A stretch of DNA of 64,000 bases, from NCBI GenBank assembly GCA_973895155.1, contig OZ316893.1, positions 27,838,001 through 27,902,000 of the forward strand. Direction: 5' to 3'. The translations under genes were made by a program, and so were the position numbers. Position 1 is the first letter of the stretch. Each line of letters starts with the position of its first letter. Origin of the DNA: Marsupella aquatica (taxonomy: Eukaryota > Marchantiophyta). Below the pieces are notes generated by a model, which was not told the origin of the DNA, did not search any database, and saw nothing but the letters and a program-made list of their open reading frames with translations. Of the stretch, positions 54,102 through 64,000 are shown piece after piece.

Positions 54102-57100
54102 GAAGTTAGTACTCTTTATATGGTGTCCAGCACTGCTCACCTGATGTCCCGAGAGCAAATCAGTTCCTTTAACAACCTCTAGTGTTGTGTAAAGGAACAC
54201 TTTATCAGCTACCTCAATGGACGCAAGAGACATGGATGTATAATTATCAAAAAAAAATCTTCTCTGTTGGAGACTCGATTAGGGATGTTTCGATCGGATA
54301 ACAAGAGGTCTTAGATCTGGATTTAGTACTTTGCCTGGCATTGTGAAAGAGGCTTGGTCACTTGTTCCTCTGAGGCGATCGCTCTATTTACATTGCCAGC
54401 ATCTCAAATTTCCTGTTTGCCCAAATTGTAATTGCTCAGTCTCCACTATTCTCAGCTCAATCCATGCAGTTTCTGGGTGTGGCTGTATTGATTGTGATGT
54501 CAAAGTCGTCAAGAAGTTTTGCAGTAAATTCAACAAAGAGACTAAACCTGAAGGAACAATGCACTGAAGTCTCGTGAGGATAATCGGCAGATTTGAAATT
54601 GGCAGCCTCTTATTTCAAATTACGCCTTCCGCTACTCCTGAGGCGAAATTGGCAGCCGCATGTTTCAATTGCACCTTCCATTACTCCTGGGGCATATTGT
54701 TGATCGAGTTTACGGAAAGTACATTAGGTAAGTTGTCAGCAGCAGTTCTCATCCTCCCGCCATTCCTGGACATTGCTGGTTAGATTTTACGGAAAGCATA
54801 GTAGGGAACTTTGAGGACTATCTGACACGGGCACCGGCAGTTCTCACCCTGGGCGCTGTTAAGGAATTGGCAGCTAGGGAAGACGATTTTGGGCTCTGGA
54901 TGACTCTAGTGCAACCCCCGCTCGTTATTCTTGTCAGAGTGCTACTGAATGTTGTTTCCGTAGTCTTTTTAGAATCACTTCATAAGTCATACATTTTCCC
55001 AGTCACATTAGAAGGTCACCATGCCATCTTTCACGTGAAAACTGCACATTCTTGGGTACTTCGGTGAACGAATACCTACGATAATCAGACGTCCCTACTC
55101 CAACCATTGAAGCTTCCAGCGACAAATGTTTAAGTTCGTTGTCTTAGTTCGGTTCAAACCAGACGTTCGATTCGGAGCCATCCTTCCTGACCTTTGTAAG
55201 CATTCCCGTACAACATGCGAGGCTTCTTGAGAACAGGCTTTCTCGGCCAACGATATAGCCAACAATAGCAATTTAAATTGATGCCTATGCCTGTGCCATC
55301 TACCATCTATTCCCGGATTTGCAGACGTGTCCCTGCCCACAGTAGCACAAGCACGTCCTGCAATTTAAATTGCCATTCTTGGTGCGGTCCTATCCTCAAC
55401 TGACGTAGTGTCCCCTTAGCAAAGTAGACTCCTCGTTAGGTTTCTGCGTTTTCTGAGGTACTTGAAGAAGAAACACAACTTTGGACAACGAGAGGTGGAT
55501 TATAAATGGTCTGCTCACGCTTGGGAGGCTAAATCGGTGACTTTTGTGAAGGTGATCATGGGACTAATGAGATAAATTGGTAAAGCAACAACTTGTCTAT
55601 TTCACGGGCTTTCCGATGGTTGGGTGGAGTGAAGCCCGTACAGCTTGCAATCTATTTGTTACTTGAGCTAGAGAAGCGAATGAGACGTGAAGCCCGTACA
55701 GCTTGCAATCTATTTGTTACTTGAGCTAGAGAAGAGAATGATTGCAATCTATTTGTTACTTGAGCTAGAGAAGAGAATGATTGCAATCTATTTGTTACTT
55801 GAGCTAGAGAAGAGAATGAGACTGAAACACTTCCTTGAACGTGTACGATGAGTGTAATGAGCCATATCTGACCTTAATCAAAGAGCAGCAAACACATTGG
55901 TACCAGCAGGTCTTTATGCAAGTAATCCATCTGAGACAGTGTACTTGTATACTATAGTAACATTGAAAGATATGTGCAGGTCTGTCTTGAGTAATAATTG
56001 TGAGTGGGCCGCTATGGTCATATAAATGGAAATCTTGCAGTGAACCATGCATGCAACTCCAAGAGTATGCAATACCTAGAAGACAACTACTGTACCAAGT
56101 AAATAAAATATTTTTAGTTGTGCTGATGACAAATTCACAAACGAAAGTACATAGTTTGTCCATCGTAGGTTGATCAACCAAACCACAAGAAAAGATACTA
56201 TTCCCATTGGTGAAACCAAAGTTGTTACCTAATATTTAGCTACACATGAGTAAAGTGTGTTGCTTGTTGACCATTCAAGCACTAAAGGGTGTTTTTTGGG
56301 GTATGAAGTTTGCCTGGCTATGTGTTGGGATGTACAATTCTTTCGACAAAGCAGTACTGGAAACAAGATTTTCATGACATTTTATTTTTTTTGCAAGCGG
56401 GATAGGCCAGGATGACCTAACAATAAGTGTGTTTTAGATTCTGAAAGATGCATTAGGGGTTGCAACTATACAAAGTCTCAACTACTGTAACTAGTTGTAT
56501 GATACAAAAACTCTTGTGCTCCCACATGGTTTTGGAGGACATACATCATTCAAGTCTTCTGTGTCAACAATGTGTCGTATCAACAAAAGGTCAGTAAGTG
56601 TGTGTGTGCAAAACAATTGGTCAATTGGTCGGATTGTCGGAAGCGATGTCAACTAATGGGAGTTTTGAAACGCTTATTCTCTGACGTGGTCAAGGGTATC
56701 TTCCCGTCACTCCTTTCCAATGCTTGCAGTCTGCACTGAACAACCCTGGAGAATAAGTTTCTCCATTTGAATGAGTATCCAACACTGCGCAAAAACAAAA
56801 AGCTCCATACCGGGAGACACGATCCCAAAGGCAAGAAACACAATAAAGGGGGGAAAACGAAGGGAAAAATACGGGAAAACCAAAGAGCCCAATGAGTGCG
56901 AAAATGTGCAGTCAGTTGTTGCAACGTCGCTGATCCGGAAAACATTATTATTGTAGCAGTGTTCTGTAGGGCCGCCAGCGAATACCGGCAACGATCCAGC
57001 ATACCTCATGAGGAGTTCGTCACGAAATCGTTCATTGGTGCCAACTTATTCCTACCGTAGTGCCAGGGACCATTTCACGAAAATCGTTCATTGGTGCAAC

Positions 57101-57250
57101 CCACAACGCTATCGTTGTTCCACCTTAGTTGGTACAGACCTTGGGTTTTCTGCAGGCAAATAATTGTCAGCGCGGCTTGTTCTTTTCCAGATTATCGTTT
57201 CAGCAGAGCAAAATCTTCGTGCGTCGGTGGTTACAAACGTGGGCCTCCAG
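54102..57250. other. Intergenic with two small tandem repeats
   Basis: No gene recognised. A ~50-bp unit starting GAAATTGGCAGCC and ending ACTCCTG(A/G)GGC is duplicated at about 54,595-54,694. A larger array lies at 55,629-55,822. The minus-strand frames at 55,804-56,181 and 56,649-57,009 have no recognisable domain. Confidence 0.5.
55629..55822. repeat. Nested tandem repeat, 58-bp and ~39-bp units
   Basis: A 58-bp unit starting GTGAAGCCCGTACAG occurs twice (55,629 and 55,687). Its inner part, TTGCAATCTATTTGTTACTT followed by GAGCTAGAGAAG, is then repeated twice more at a ~39-bp step (four copies in all). Copies are almost identical, so the array is recent. Confidence 0.9.
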
Positions 57251-57832
57251 CTACTCGCCGGATGGTGCATTTTCGGGGGGCAAATCAATCTCTTCACTTT
57301 CCGACGGTAAATCTTGGGAGTGAACTTCTGCATCACTATTATTTGCATCTTCTTGCAATTGTGGTCTCTGCTCGTTCACTGGGACTTCCTGTGCCTGAGC
57401 GATGGCGGGTTTTACTTCTTGATCTAACTCTTGCGGGGGTTCACAGGAAATTGTAGTTATTCCCTCCGTATTCATTACTGGGACGAAGGGGTAGTCTGGC
57501 GGAAGTGATGGCGCAGCCATCGTGCCCACCTTCTTGACCAAAAGAACTTTCTGATATTGAGACGCGAGGTACTCCTCAATTCTTACGGTGTCATTTGGAT
57601 CTGCCGTCATTGCCTTCCCATAGGCCGCCTCGGCTGCTGCCCTGCGTTCTTTGTTTGCATCAAATCTGCACTCGAGGAGCGCGGTCGGCAGTGGTGGTCG
57701 TCGCGAGGAGTCTGTCGGTGGCTTGCGCGTCGTCGAACCTTTTATTATCCTAGCTCTCGGATTTGAGGTCGTTGTGATCGGCGTCCCGGATTTGTAATAC
57801 TTCTTTACTGCGTGTGGTTTAGGTCGGGACAT
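57251..57832 (-). CDS. Unrecognised 193-aa protein, divergent from COG4
   Basis: An intronless 193-aa frame starting MSRPKPHAVKKYYKSG at 57,832; the frame extends a little upstream but only to a GTG. I do not recognise it. The N-terminal third is basic with Pro/Ser/Thr; the middle (about residues 45-105) has a helical, better structured look, with CRFDANKERRAAAEAAYGKA and VRIEEYLASQYQKVLLV. The C terminus is acidic and low complexity (EVHSQDLPSESEEIDLPPE), probably disordered. Its start is only 154 bp from the COG4 start on the other strand, which suggests shared promoter sequence. Coding status is supported by length and by the contrast between ordered and disordered parts, but no homologue is known to me. 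Confidence 0.65.
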   Translation of the reverse strand: MSRPKPHAVKKYYKSGTPITTTSNPRARIIKGSTTRKPPTDSSRRPPLPTALLECRFDANKERRAAAEAAYGKAMTADPNDTVRIEEYLASQYQKVLLVKKVGTMAAPSLPPDYPFVPVMNTEGITTISCEPPQELDQEVKPAIAQAQEVPVNEQRPQLQEDANNSDAEVHSQDLPSESEEIDLPPENAPSGE

Positions 57833-57986
57833 GTTTTGAACTTCGGCCAGAAACACGACAAGAAGCGGGCGCAGCGGAACGAGATTGCTGGTGAGACAAA
57901 TCTCTACTAAATGAAGCGGCAGTAGGCGGTTGAATAGAACCCTAGACAGCGAAGCAGAATTGGTCCCTAATTGGTGAGATTCAATA
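57833..57986. promoter_or_regulatory. Short divergent intergenic region, likely bidirectional promoter
   Basis: Only 154 bp separate the start codons of the minus-strand gene (57,832) and COG4 (57,987). Both 5' UTRs and promoters must lie here or overlap the opposite gene. It contains an ACCCTAGAC telo-box-like word (about 57,939-57,947) and no clear TATA box. Confidence 0.55.
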
Positions 57987-60566
57987 ATGGGAACAGCGAC
58001 ACTGGATCATGAGGACCATGGGGGGATGGTGCTCTGTCAAGGAAGAGCAGGAGAAATGCTAGAGCAAATCAGGAGCCTGACCGACATAGGAGCCATGAAC
58101 AGGCTTCTGCACGAGAGCATCGCATACGAACGAAGCATTGATAGCGAGCTGGAGACGCTGCTTTCGCAACGTCATGATCTCGAGAAAAAACTAATTGGTC
58201 TCCACAAGTCGTCCGATGTCTTAGAGTATGTTCGATCTGATTCCGATCAAATGTTAGCCAGCGTCAAATCCACCTGTGCTCTGGCTGATCACGTCAGTGG
58301 TAAAGTAAGGGAACTAGACTTAGCGCAATCTCGCGTCCAAGCTACACTCGCAAGAATTGATGTCATTGTGGATCGGACTAGTTGTATTGACGGAGCGAAG
58401 CAATCGCTGGAGAGCGAGGATTATGAGTCTGCTGCAAAGTATGTAGGGAGGTTTCTAGAACTCGATGCCCAGTACAATACGATTTCCGCAGAAGGTGGGA
58501 TGGTAAAGCAGGGTGGAGGAGGCACTGGACGAGCAGCACCTGCTGAACCCAAAAACCAACTGCTTGATTCGAAGCAGAAGCTCGAGACTGTGATCAAACG
58601 AAAGCTTGCGGCCGCTGTCGAGGCCCGTGATCATGCAAGTGTCGTGCGATTCGTGAAACTTTTTCCTTCCCTGGAGCTGCAGGAGGAAGGGCTGCGACTG
58701 TATGTGGATTATCTCCGAAAGGACGTAGCTTTACGAGCTAGAGACGACTTTGAGGGTGCAGTCGAGTCCCTAGAACAAGTTGGGGGAGGAATCGCCGACT
58801 TTGTAGGGGTCCTCAACAATCTGTTTAACTACATTGCTCAATCCATCGAGGGAAATGAAGAGCTTCTGCGCAGCTTTGCCGGAGAGGATGGCATTGTCTT
58901 CGCGATCCAGGAACTACAGCAAGAATGTAATTCCAGGGGACCCGTCATCCTCAAGAGATACGTGGAACACAGAAAGCTTGTGAAACTTACCAAAGACATC
59001 GCTGGTCTGAGCAAGAATCTTATATCGGTGGGAAATACTGAAGGGCCTGACCCGAGAGAAATTGCGTTGTATTTGGAGGAAATGCAGGTCCTCATTCAGA
59101 CCAGCGAGGATTACCTCTACTTCGTGATAACTAGGGTAAGAGAGGCAGGTTCTGCTGGTGCCCAAGTGAGCCCACGGTCGACCAACAGCTACAAAACAGG
59201 AGCTTTTGCAAGGTCGGTGCAGGAGTTAACTAGATATTACGTTGCTCTGGAAGAGTTTTTCATGGAGGAAAATGTGAAAAAAGCCATCAAAATTGATGAA
59301 TTTGTGCCTGATGCTATCACTACCTCGATGGTTGACGATGTCTTCTACGTCCTTCAAACGTGCTCAAGACGAGCTATTTCGACCTCCAACATACAGGCCG
59401 TGCTGGCTTCTTTGAATCACGTCAGTGATTTGCTGAACAACGAATACAAGGAGGCTCTGCTGAGGAAAATCAGGGAGCCAAACTTGGCCGTGAAATTATT
59501 CGTTGGTGGAGTCGGTGTTGTAAAGACTGGCATGGAAGTGGCGGCTGCTCTGAACAACGTGGACGTAAGTGCTGAATATGTCATCAAATTGAAGCATGAG
59601 ATTGAAGACCAGTGCTCTGAGGTATGTCTGCCAGTCCATCCAAAGGGATAGTCGTGTTAATATTTCTTATGCTGCGTCACCCAAGAAAAGAAGTTTTAGA
59701 TCAAGAAAGGAGTGAGCTGTCGTCCAGCTAATTGCAATGTATATATCTAATACTTGTGGGACAGCAGAAGCGTTAATACCAGGAATTCTACTACGTGACA
59801 GTTGTCATCAGAATTGAATCGACCCACAATTTTTTGCATTTCATTGCAATGGTCCCTCTGAATTTCGTGGACAGCGGTAGTGACCACTTGTTTATAATAA
59901 TCTTACTGCTAATTGTACAAAGCTTATTGTTTGATTGTGCAGTCTTTCTCGACCTCTGCAGAAAGAGAAAAGGTCAAATTATGTCTGACTGATTTGGGAG
60001 AGACAAGCACTGGACTTCAACAATTGGGTAGTAGCGGATTGGAGCAGCTGGCAAATGCCATTATACCTCGCTTGAGAATCGATGTCGTTGCACCTGTATC
60101 ATATGAGCTGAGCGAGGCTCAGTATGCGGAGAATGAGGTGTCAGACCCCTGGGTGCAGAAGCTGTTACATATGGTCGACGTGAATTTGACATGGCTTCAG
60201 CCTTTTCTAACCACGAATAATTACGACTCCCTAGTGCACCTCATTATTGACTTTTTAGTGAAACGCCTGGAGGTCATGATGACTCAAAAACGTTTTAATC
60301 AGTTGGGTGGTCTTCAGCTGGATAGGGATGCCAGAACATTGGTTGGTCACTTCTCAGGGATGACACAACGAACTGTACGGGATAAGTTTGCGCGCCTCAC
60401 ACAAATTGCTACCATTCTCAACCTGGAGAAGGTATCCGAAATCCTTGAATATTGGGGTGAAAACTCTGGGCCAGTTACCTGGCGTCTTTCCTCTACTGAA
60501 GTTCGTCGTATCCTTAGTCTCCGAGTTGACTTCAAGCCTGAGTTAATTGCTGCCCTGAAGTTATAG
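57987..60566 (+). CDS. Conserved oligomeric Golgi complex subunit 4
   Basis: COG4 is a lobe A subunit of the COG tethering complex, which catches retrograde vesicles at the Golgi and keeps glycosylation enzymes in place. Two exons: 57,987-59,621 and 59,943-60,566, joined in phase 0 across a 321-bp GTATGT...TGTGCAG intron, giving 752 aa, near the plant family length. An N-terminal heptad-like region (about 20-110, with ELETLLSQRHDLEKKL) fits the coiled coil that contacts other subunits. The conserved core has AAKYVGRFLELD, ILKRYVEHRKL and PDAITTSMVDDVFYVLQ. The C-terminal part has NNYDSLVHLIIDF, LDRDARTLV, FARLTQIATILNLEKV and the terminal FKPELIAALKL. The frame of exon 1 continues a few codons into the intron and ends, confirming the splice. 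Confidence 0.96.
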
Positions 60567-63169
60567 GTTGAAACCAGCCAATGTTCTATTTTATGTCCCT
60601 TCCCGATGGACTTCCAAGTTAATGGCAGACGTTTGCTCACCCCCATTATTTGATGCTGGGCATCTCCGCACATATTGCCTTTCATATTTGACTAGGCCGT
60701 GTTGGTGCTCTAATATAATAAACTATTGTAAATAATTGACTGGGGAGCGTCTGATCCATTTCGGCTTGTACTGACACAAATCTTATACAAAGGTCGTGCA
60801 GTTCAATTTTTTGGAAGTTTGAAGGGACTGCTGAGCTTTTTCAGTTACATGAATAGCTTGCTTGGTTGATCTGTATGAGCTAAGATCTTGGGGCTTGATC
60901 ATGAATCTTGGAAGTATGTCAAGTTCTCTAAATTTTGTGGCTTCTGTGTTCAACTTTTCTTTAGGCTTTAGAGCTCCTGCTTGTCAACCCTGCCTATGGG
61001 CATGCTAAGCTGCGGTATGTTCGGAGACCGAGCTAAGTCTAGTCAGAAATTTAATGAACATGTGATTATGGAGTGGAGCATTACGTTTAGTCTAGTAGAC
61101 AGTGGCAATGAATTGGTCTTGAAATTTCTATGGCCTGATTGGATTTTGTTTTAGATCTAAACTGTTTGCACGGGAGCCCATGACTGTAGCTGTCGATCAA
61201 TAGCCGTGCTCTGGGACAAAATGAATCGCATGTGGGAATAGTAACAATTTAGAGACCTCGCAAGTAGTTTGAAGCGAATGGCTCAGAATTATGGGGAAGT
61301 CGGACCATATTGACTAGGTCCTACCTGTAAGTCATGAAGAATTCGACAGACTGGTTTCACTCATTAGCTGTGTCTTGTTATGATGCTTGCTAGTATTGGT
61401 TGTCGTGAACTGCTAACCTCTAAATCCCCCGCCTACAAATTACTCTGCATCCACAATTAGAAAGCAGCGCAAGATGAACCATTTTTGCATGTTTTAAAAC
61501 CACAACTACCGAGAGACTCGATCAAGATTACTCGAGAGATTAGTGCTCAAAATCAACGACAGTACTCATTGGAAAACTCACTGAAACCGTTAGAATCCCA
61601 GGAACTACTAGCAGCTATGAATGTCGAATCTAGGGACTCATAGGCAGCCTCCAGGAGGAAAGGTTATTGTCGAAAAGTACCAGCATCATCGAATCGGGTG
61701 GGGGTCTTCCTACTCTTCCAGGGTTGAGATTTATGGTCCCAAACAATTTCCCTTATTGTTCCATGTATACCTCGGAGGTCCCTTGTAGTAAAAACGAGCA
61801 TCTGCATGTAGCAAGGAAAGCACTGAAAAGAAGCCCAGGTGTCAGATGCTATTTGATCCAGCTCAGGAGCTGGAAAAATCAAGCATAATGGAACGTATAC
61901 CCAATGAAAAGCAGCGAGAGCTTGTGCACATTTACAAGCCGTAGCTTCAGCTGATGTTAGCATACAGTGTGATTTACCCGAGTAACTTGTGCACATTTAC
62001 AAGCCGTAGCTTCAGCTGATGTTAGCATCCAGTGCCGAGTAGCCAAACATGGACGAAAGTGGGAGGCCTTCATCCCATCCGCCCTCAAATGAACGCTCAC
62101 CCTCGTCCTAGCTTGGCCCAAGCTTCCACGTGAGGGTAGAGTTGAAGTCAGTTCCCCACTAACGTAGTTGCATCCGAATGAGACGCGCCGACGGCCGATC
62201 GGGGACCGGGAATGCTCGACTGTGAACGGATGTCCTTGTCACCCTGATGAGCAGGCAAGGACGACGAACCGGCTTACGAAGAACTCACGAAGGAAGGTAT
62301 TGTTCATTTAAAGAACCCCCGAGTCCATTGCTCATCGAAAACCTCAGGAGCCCATCATTTAATGGAAGTCATCGCTCAACTCATATGATTCTGTGCAAGG
62401 TCGAGGTTGAATTACAGTGAAATGGTCGAGCTTGAAGTCCGCATCTTGAGTTTCAAAGGAGCATAACACAGAAGATGCCTGGGCATGGATATCTTCACGG
62501 AAAAGTTGGGCGGAGCCACAGACTGAGCGATTGAGAAGAATGCACGCCGAATTCAGCAAGGCACGAAAAGCAGAGTGGAAGGCCCTGCTGCCCATCTACA
62601 CCCCACACAAACTTGAGGGTAACCCTGAAATGGTGTTCGGCCGAGATCGTGCCCCTGCTTTCTGCAGATCTAAAGGCGAACCCCGACAACCCTGTTTCCT
62701 TTGTGGAGGAGTCGTGTGCTAAACCCAAGAGTAGATTTGTAGTTGGGACAGAAGGATGGCGGGAAAGTTCAGCTCATAAATCAAATGGTTTACTCTGTTT
62801 GATGCAGGGTGTTTTAATTGAAGCAGGACTTGGTTTGTAGGAGAGACAAAATGATGGCGGGAATTACACTTTATTTCAGCTTATAAAAGCCATGGTTTGC
62901 GTTGTTGGATGCAGGGTGTTTTAGTGGAAGAACAAACATACGGGAGTCGTACTACTCTACAGTGAAGTAGGCTGGGCCCAACATTTCGCAGTTCCAGATT
63001 CTTTCCACTCTGCGTTTTTCGAATCATTGTCAAGTCACATGGCACACCACCGAGCGTTTCCTCGGTAAGAAGCGGGTCTTGGCAACCTAGTCGAAGTACG
63101 CCCAAGTTTTTGCAGTTGATGGTAGGGAGGGATGAATTTTTGATGCAGTCGCGCCAGTGATTGCCGAGG
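60567..63169. other. Intergenic; small duplication and hairpin
   Basis: The left part is the COG4 3' flank, with AATATAATAAA near 60,711 as a possible polyadenylation signal. A 49-bp sequence is repeated at 61,921-61,969 and 61,986-62,034 (period 65). At 62,232-62,262 a hairpin can form from GTCCTTG/CAAGGAC with an inner CCTG/CAGG stem. No gene was recognised; the frames at 62,359-62,840 lack domains. The right end is the 5' flank of the prenyltransferase. Confidence 0.45.
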
Positions 63170-64000
63170 ATGGTGGCTGCGGCGCTGTCTCAGGCCTCTG
63201 GCGTCGTTTTGAGCTCCCAATCGTTCTCTGGATCGCAGTATCCACGATGCTGTTATTTCATGTTGACCTGCGGCAGCACTTTAGGTCAACGGGAGCCGGC
63301 TGGTTCACGTTCCGTGGGCGCTGTTGAATTTTCAGGCCGAGTTTGTGCGCTTCCATTGAAGTTTAAGGTGTCTAGTAGCAGCAGGTATTGGAAAAGTTCT
63401 GCTTTCTGCTTTTGTTTTGAAAGGGGAGTAAGATTTGACCAGCTAAAATTTCCATCCACACTCTAGCTTGCTTTGTCCAATGCCCATATGGTTAGTTAGT
63501 TACCATTCCAGCTGCAATTCTTCAATGTACGGACTGGATAGGGAATTTTTTGTTGGGACTTCTCAAGTGATGGTGTTGGAAACCGTCTTATTCTGAAGCT
63601 GATCCATCATGCACGCAGGGCTCAACATGTTGGGCGTGTATCGACGTCTCCAGCTGCTGATCCTGACAGCATACGCATCTCTTACGCATCAGAAGGACTA
63701 CCTATTGAAGCGGACGAAGACAAATTTCTCACTGGAGAGGAGTACCTCAGGGAAGAGTTACCACCTGACTTACAACCCGACTTGATGCCGAAGCATGTTG
63801 CAATAATTATGGATGGTAATGCACGGTGGGCGAAAGGTAGAGGGATGCACCTGAGTTTTGGGCATGCTGCCGGTGCGGAAGCGTTAATGCAAGTTGCAAG
63901 GGCCGCTGGTGAATGGGGTATCAGTGCTCTTACAGTTTTCGCATTTTCAACGGAGAATTGGCACCGGCCGCAAGTAAGTATGGAGCTCTGCAGTGATATG
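63170..64000 (+). CDS. Plastid cis-prenyltransferase, 5' part only
   Basis: Cis-prenyltransferases extend an allylic diphosphate with isopentenyl diphosphate to make Z-polyprenyl chains such as dolichol or plastid polyprenols. Exon 1 is 63,170-63,384 and exon 2 is 63,619-63,973; the 234-bp intron is in phase 2 and a GTAAGT donor follows exon 2. The gene runs off the window. The first ~70 residues are rich in Ser, Ala and Arg with few acids, typical of a plastid transit peptide. The mature part starts before [15 protein letters not shown], conserved region I with the catalytic aspartate D137, followed by GHAAGAEAL and [14 protein letters not shown] (region III start). The start is the first ATG in frame. 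The product chain length cannot be judged from this part. Confidence 0.92.

Noticed and set aside
62230-62275. Hammerhead ribozyme suggested by CTGATGAG followed by CGAA
   Set aside because: No stem II between the two boxes, GAAA is incomplete (CGAACC) and the flanks do not form stems I and III; the bases instead fold as a simple hairpin.
1-64000. CRISPR array, bacterial operons or prophage
   Set aside because: The genes are spliced eukaryotic genes; the tandem arrays are degenerate and lack constant direct repeats with unique spacers.

Overview
The window is nuclear DNA of a land plant. Evidence: spliced genes with GT-AG (and some GC-AG) introns, plant telomere-type CCCTAAA repeats, a Ty1/Copia element primed by initiator tRNA-Met, a chloroplast-type PPR protein, a plastid-targeted prenyltransferase and a plant cytosolic class I aldolase. 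Gene-poor spacing and 100-1000 bp introns suit a bryophyte (moss or liverwort) better than a flowering plant or Selaginella; this is inference and no species is claimed.

Layout. 1-6,913: no gene; T-rich decayed repeats, a ~165-bp tandem repeat and a long degenerate 'ACATCTTTT' array that ends in a Helitron-like 3' terminus. 6,914-12,587: one complete, young Copia retrotransposon on the minus strand with 266-bp LTRs and a 5-bp target duplication. Its gag-pol is broken by one in-frame stop in reverse transcriptase, and it carries an extra antisense ORF with an RNase H1-type hybrid-binding domain. 16,211-17,665: an intronless gene for an unrecognised, probably myristoylated protein built of two internal repeat families. 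17,666-22,541: foldback and dispersed repeats. 22,542-24,595: cytosolic fructose-bisphosphate aldolase, whose 28-nt first coding exon lies 980 bp upstream of the main exon. 25,000-32,551: fossil LTR, satellite-like arrays, a second Helitron-like array. 32,552-37,376: an 18-exon gene for the alpha subunit of cytosolic phenylalanyl-tRNA synthetase. 37,786-39,850: a third Helitron-like array, a solo LTR and a tRNA-like head. 41,849-47,853: a nine-exon DG1-like PPR gene. 49,371-50,050: a second solo LTR in the opposite orientation and a calmodulin-like gene fragment. 53,541-54,101: a small basic protein gene (two exons). 57,251-60,566: an unrecognised gene divergent from COG4, sharing a ~150-bp intergenic region. 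63,170 to the end: first two exons of a plastid cis-prenyltransferase.

The genes are unrelated housekeeping or organelle genes (glycolysis, translation, Golgi tethering, plastid gene expression, isoprenoids), not a cluster. The least ordinary features are the antisense hybrid-binding-domain ORF in the Copia element and the family of tandem arrays that share one Helitron-type end. Spliced models were built by eye from reading-frame phase and remembered family conservation; no alignment was run.
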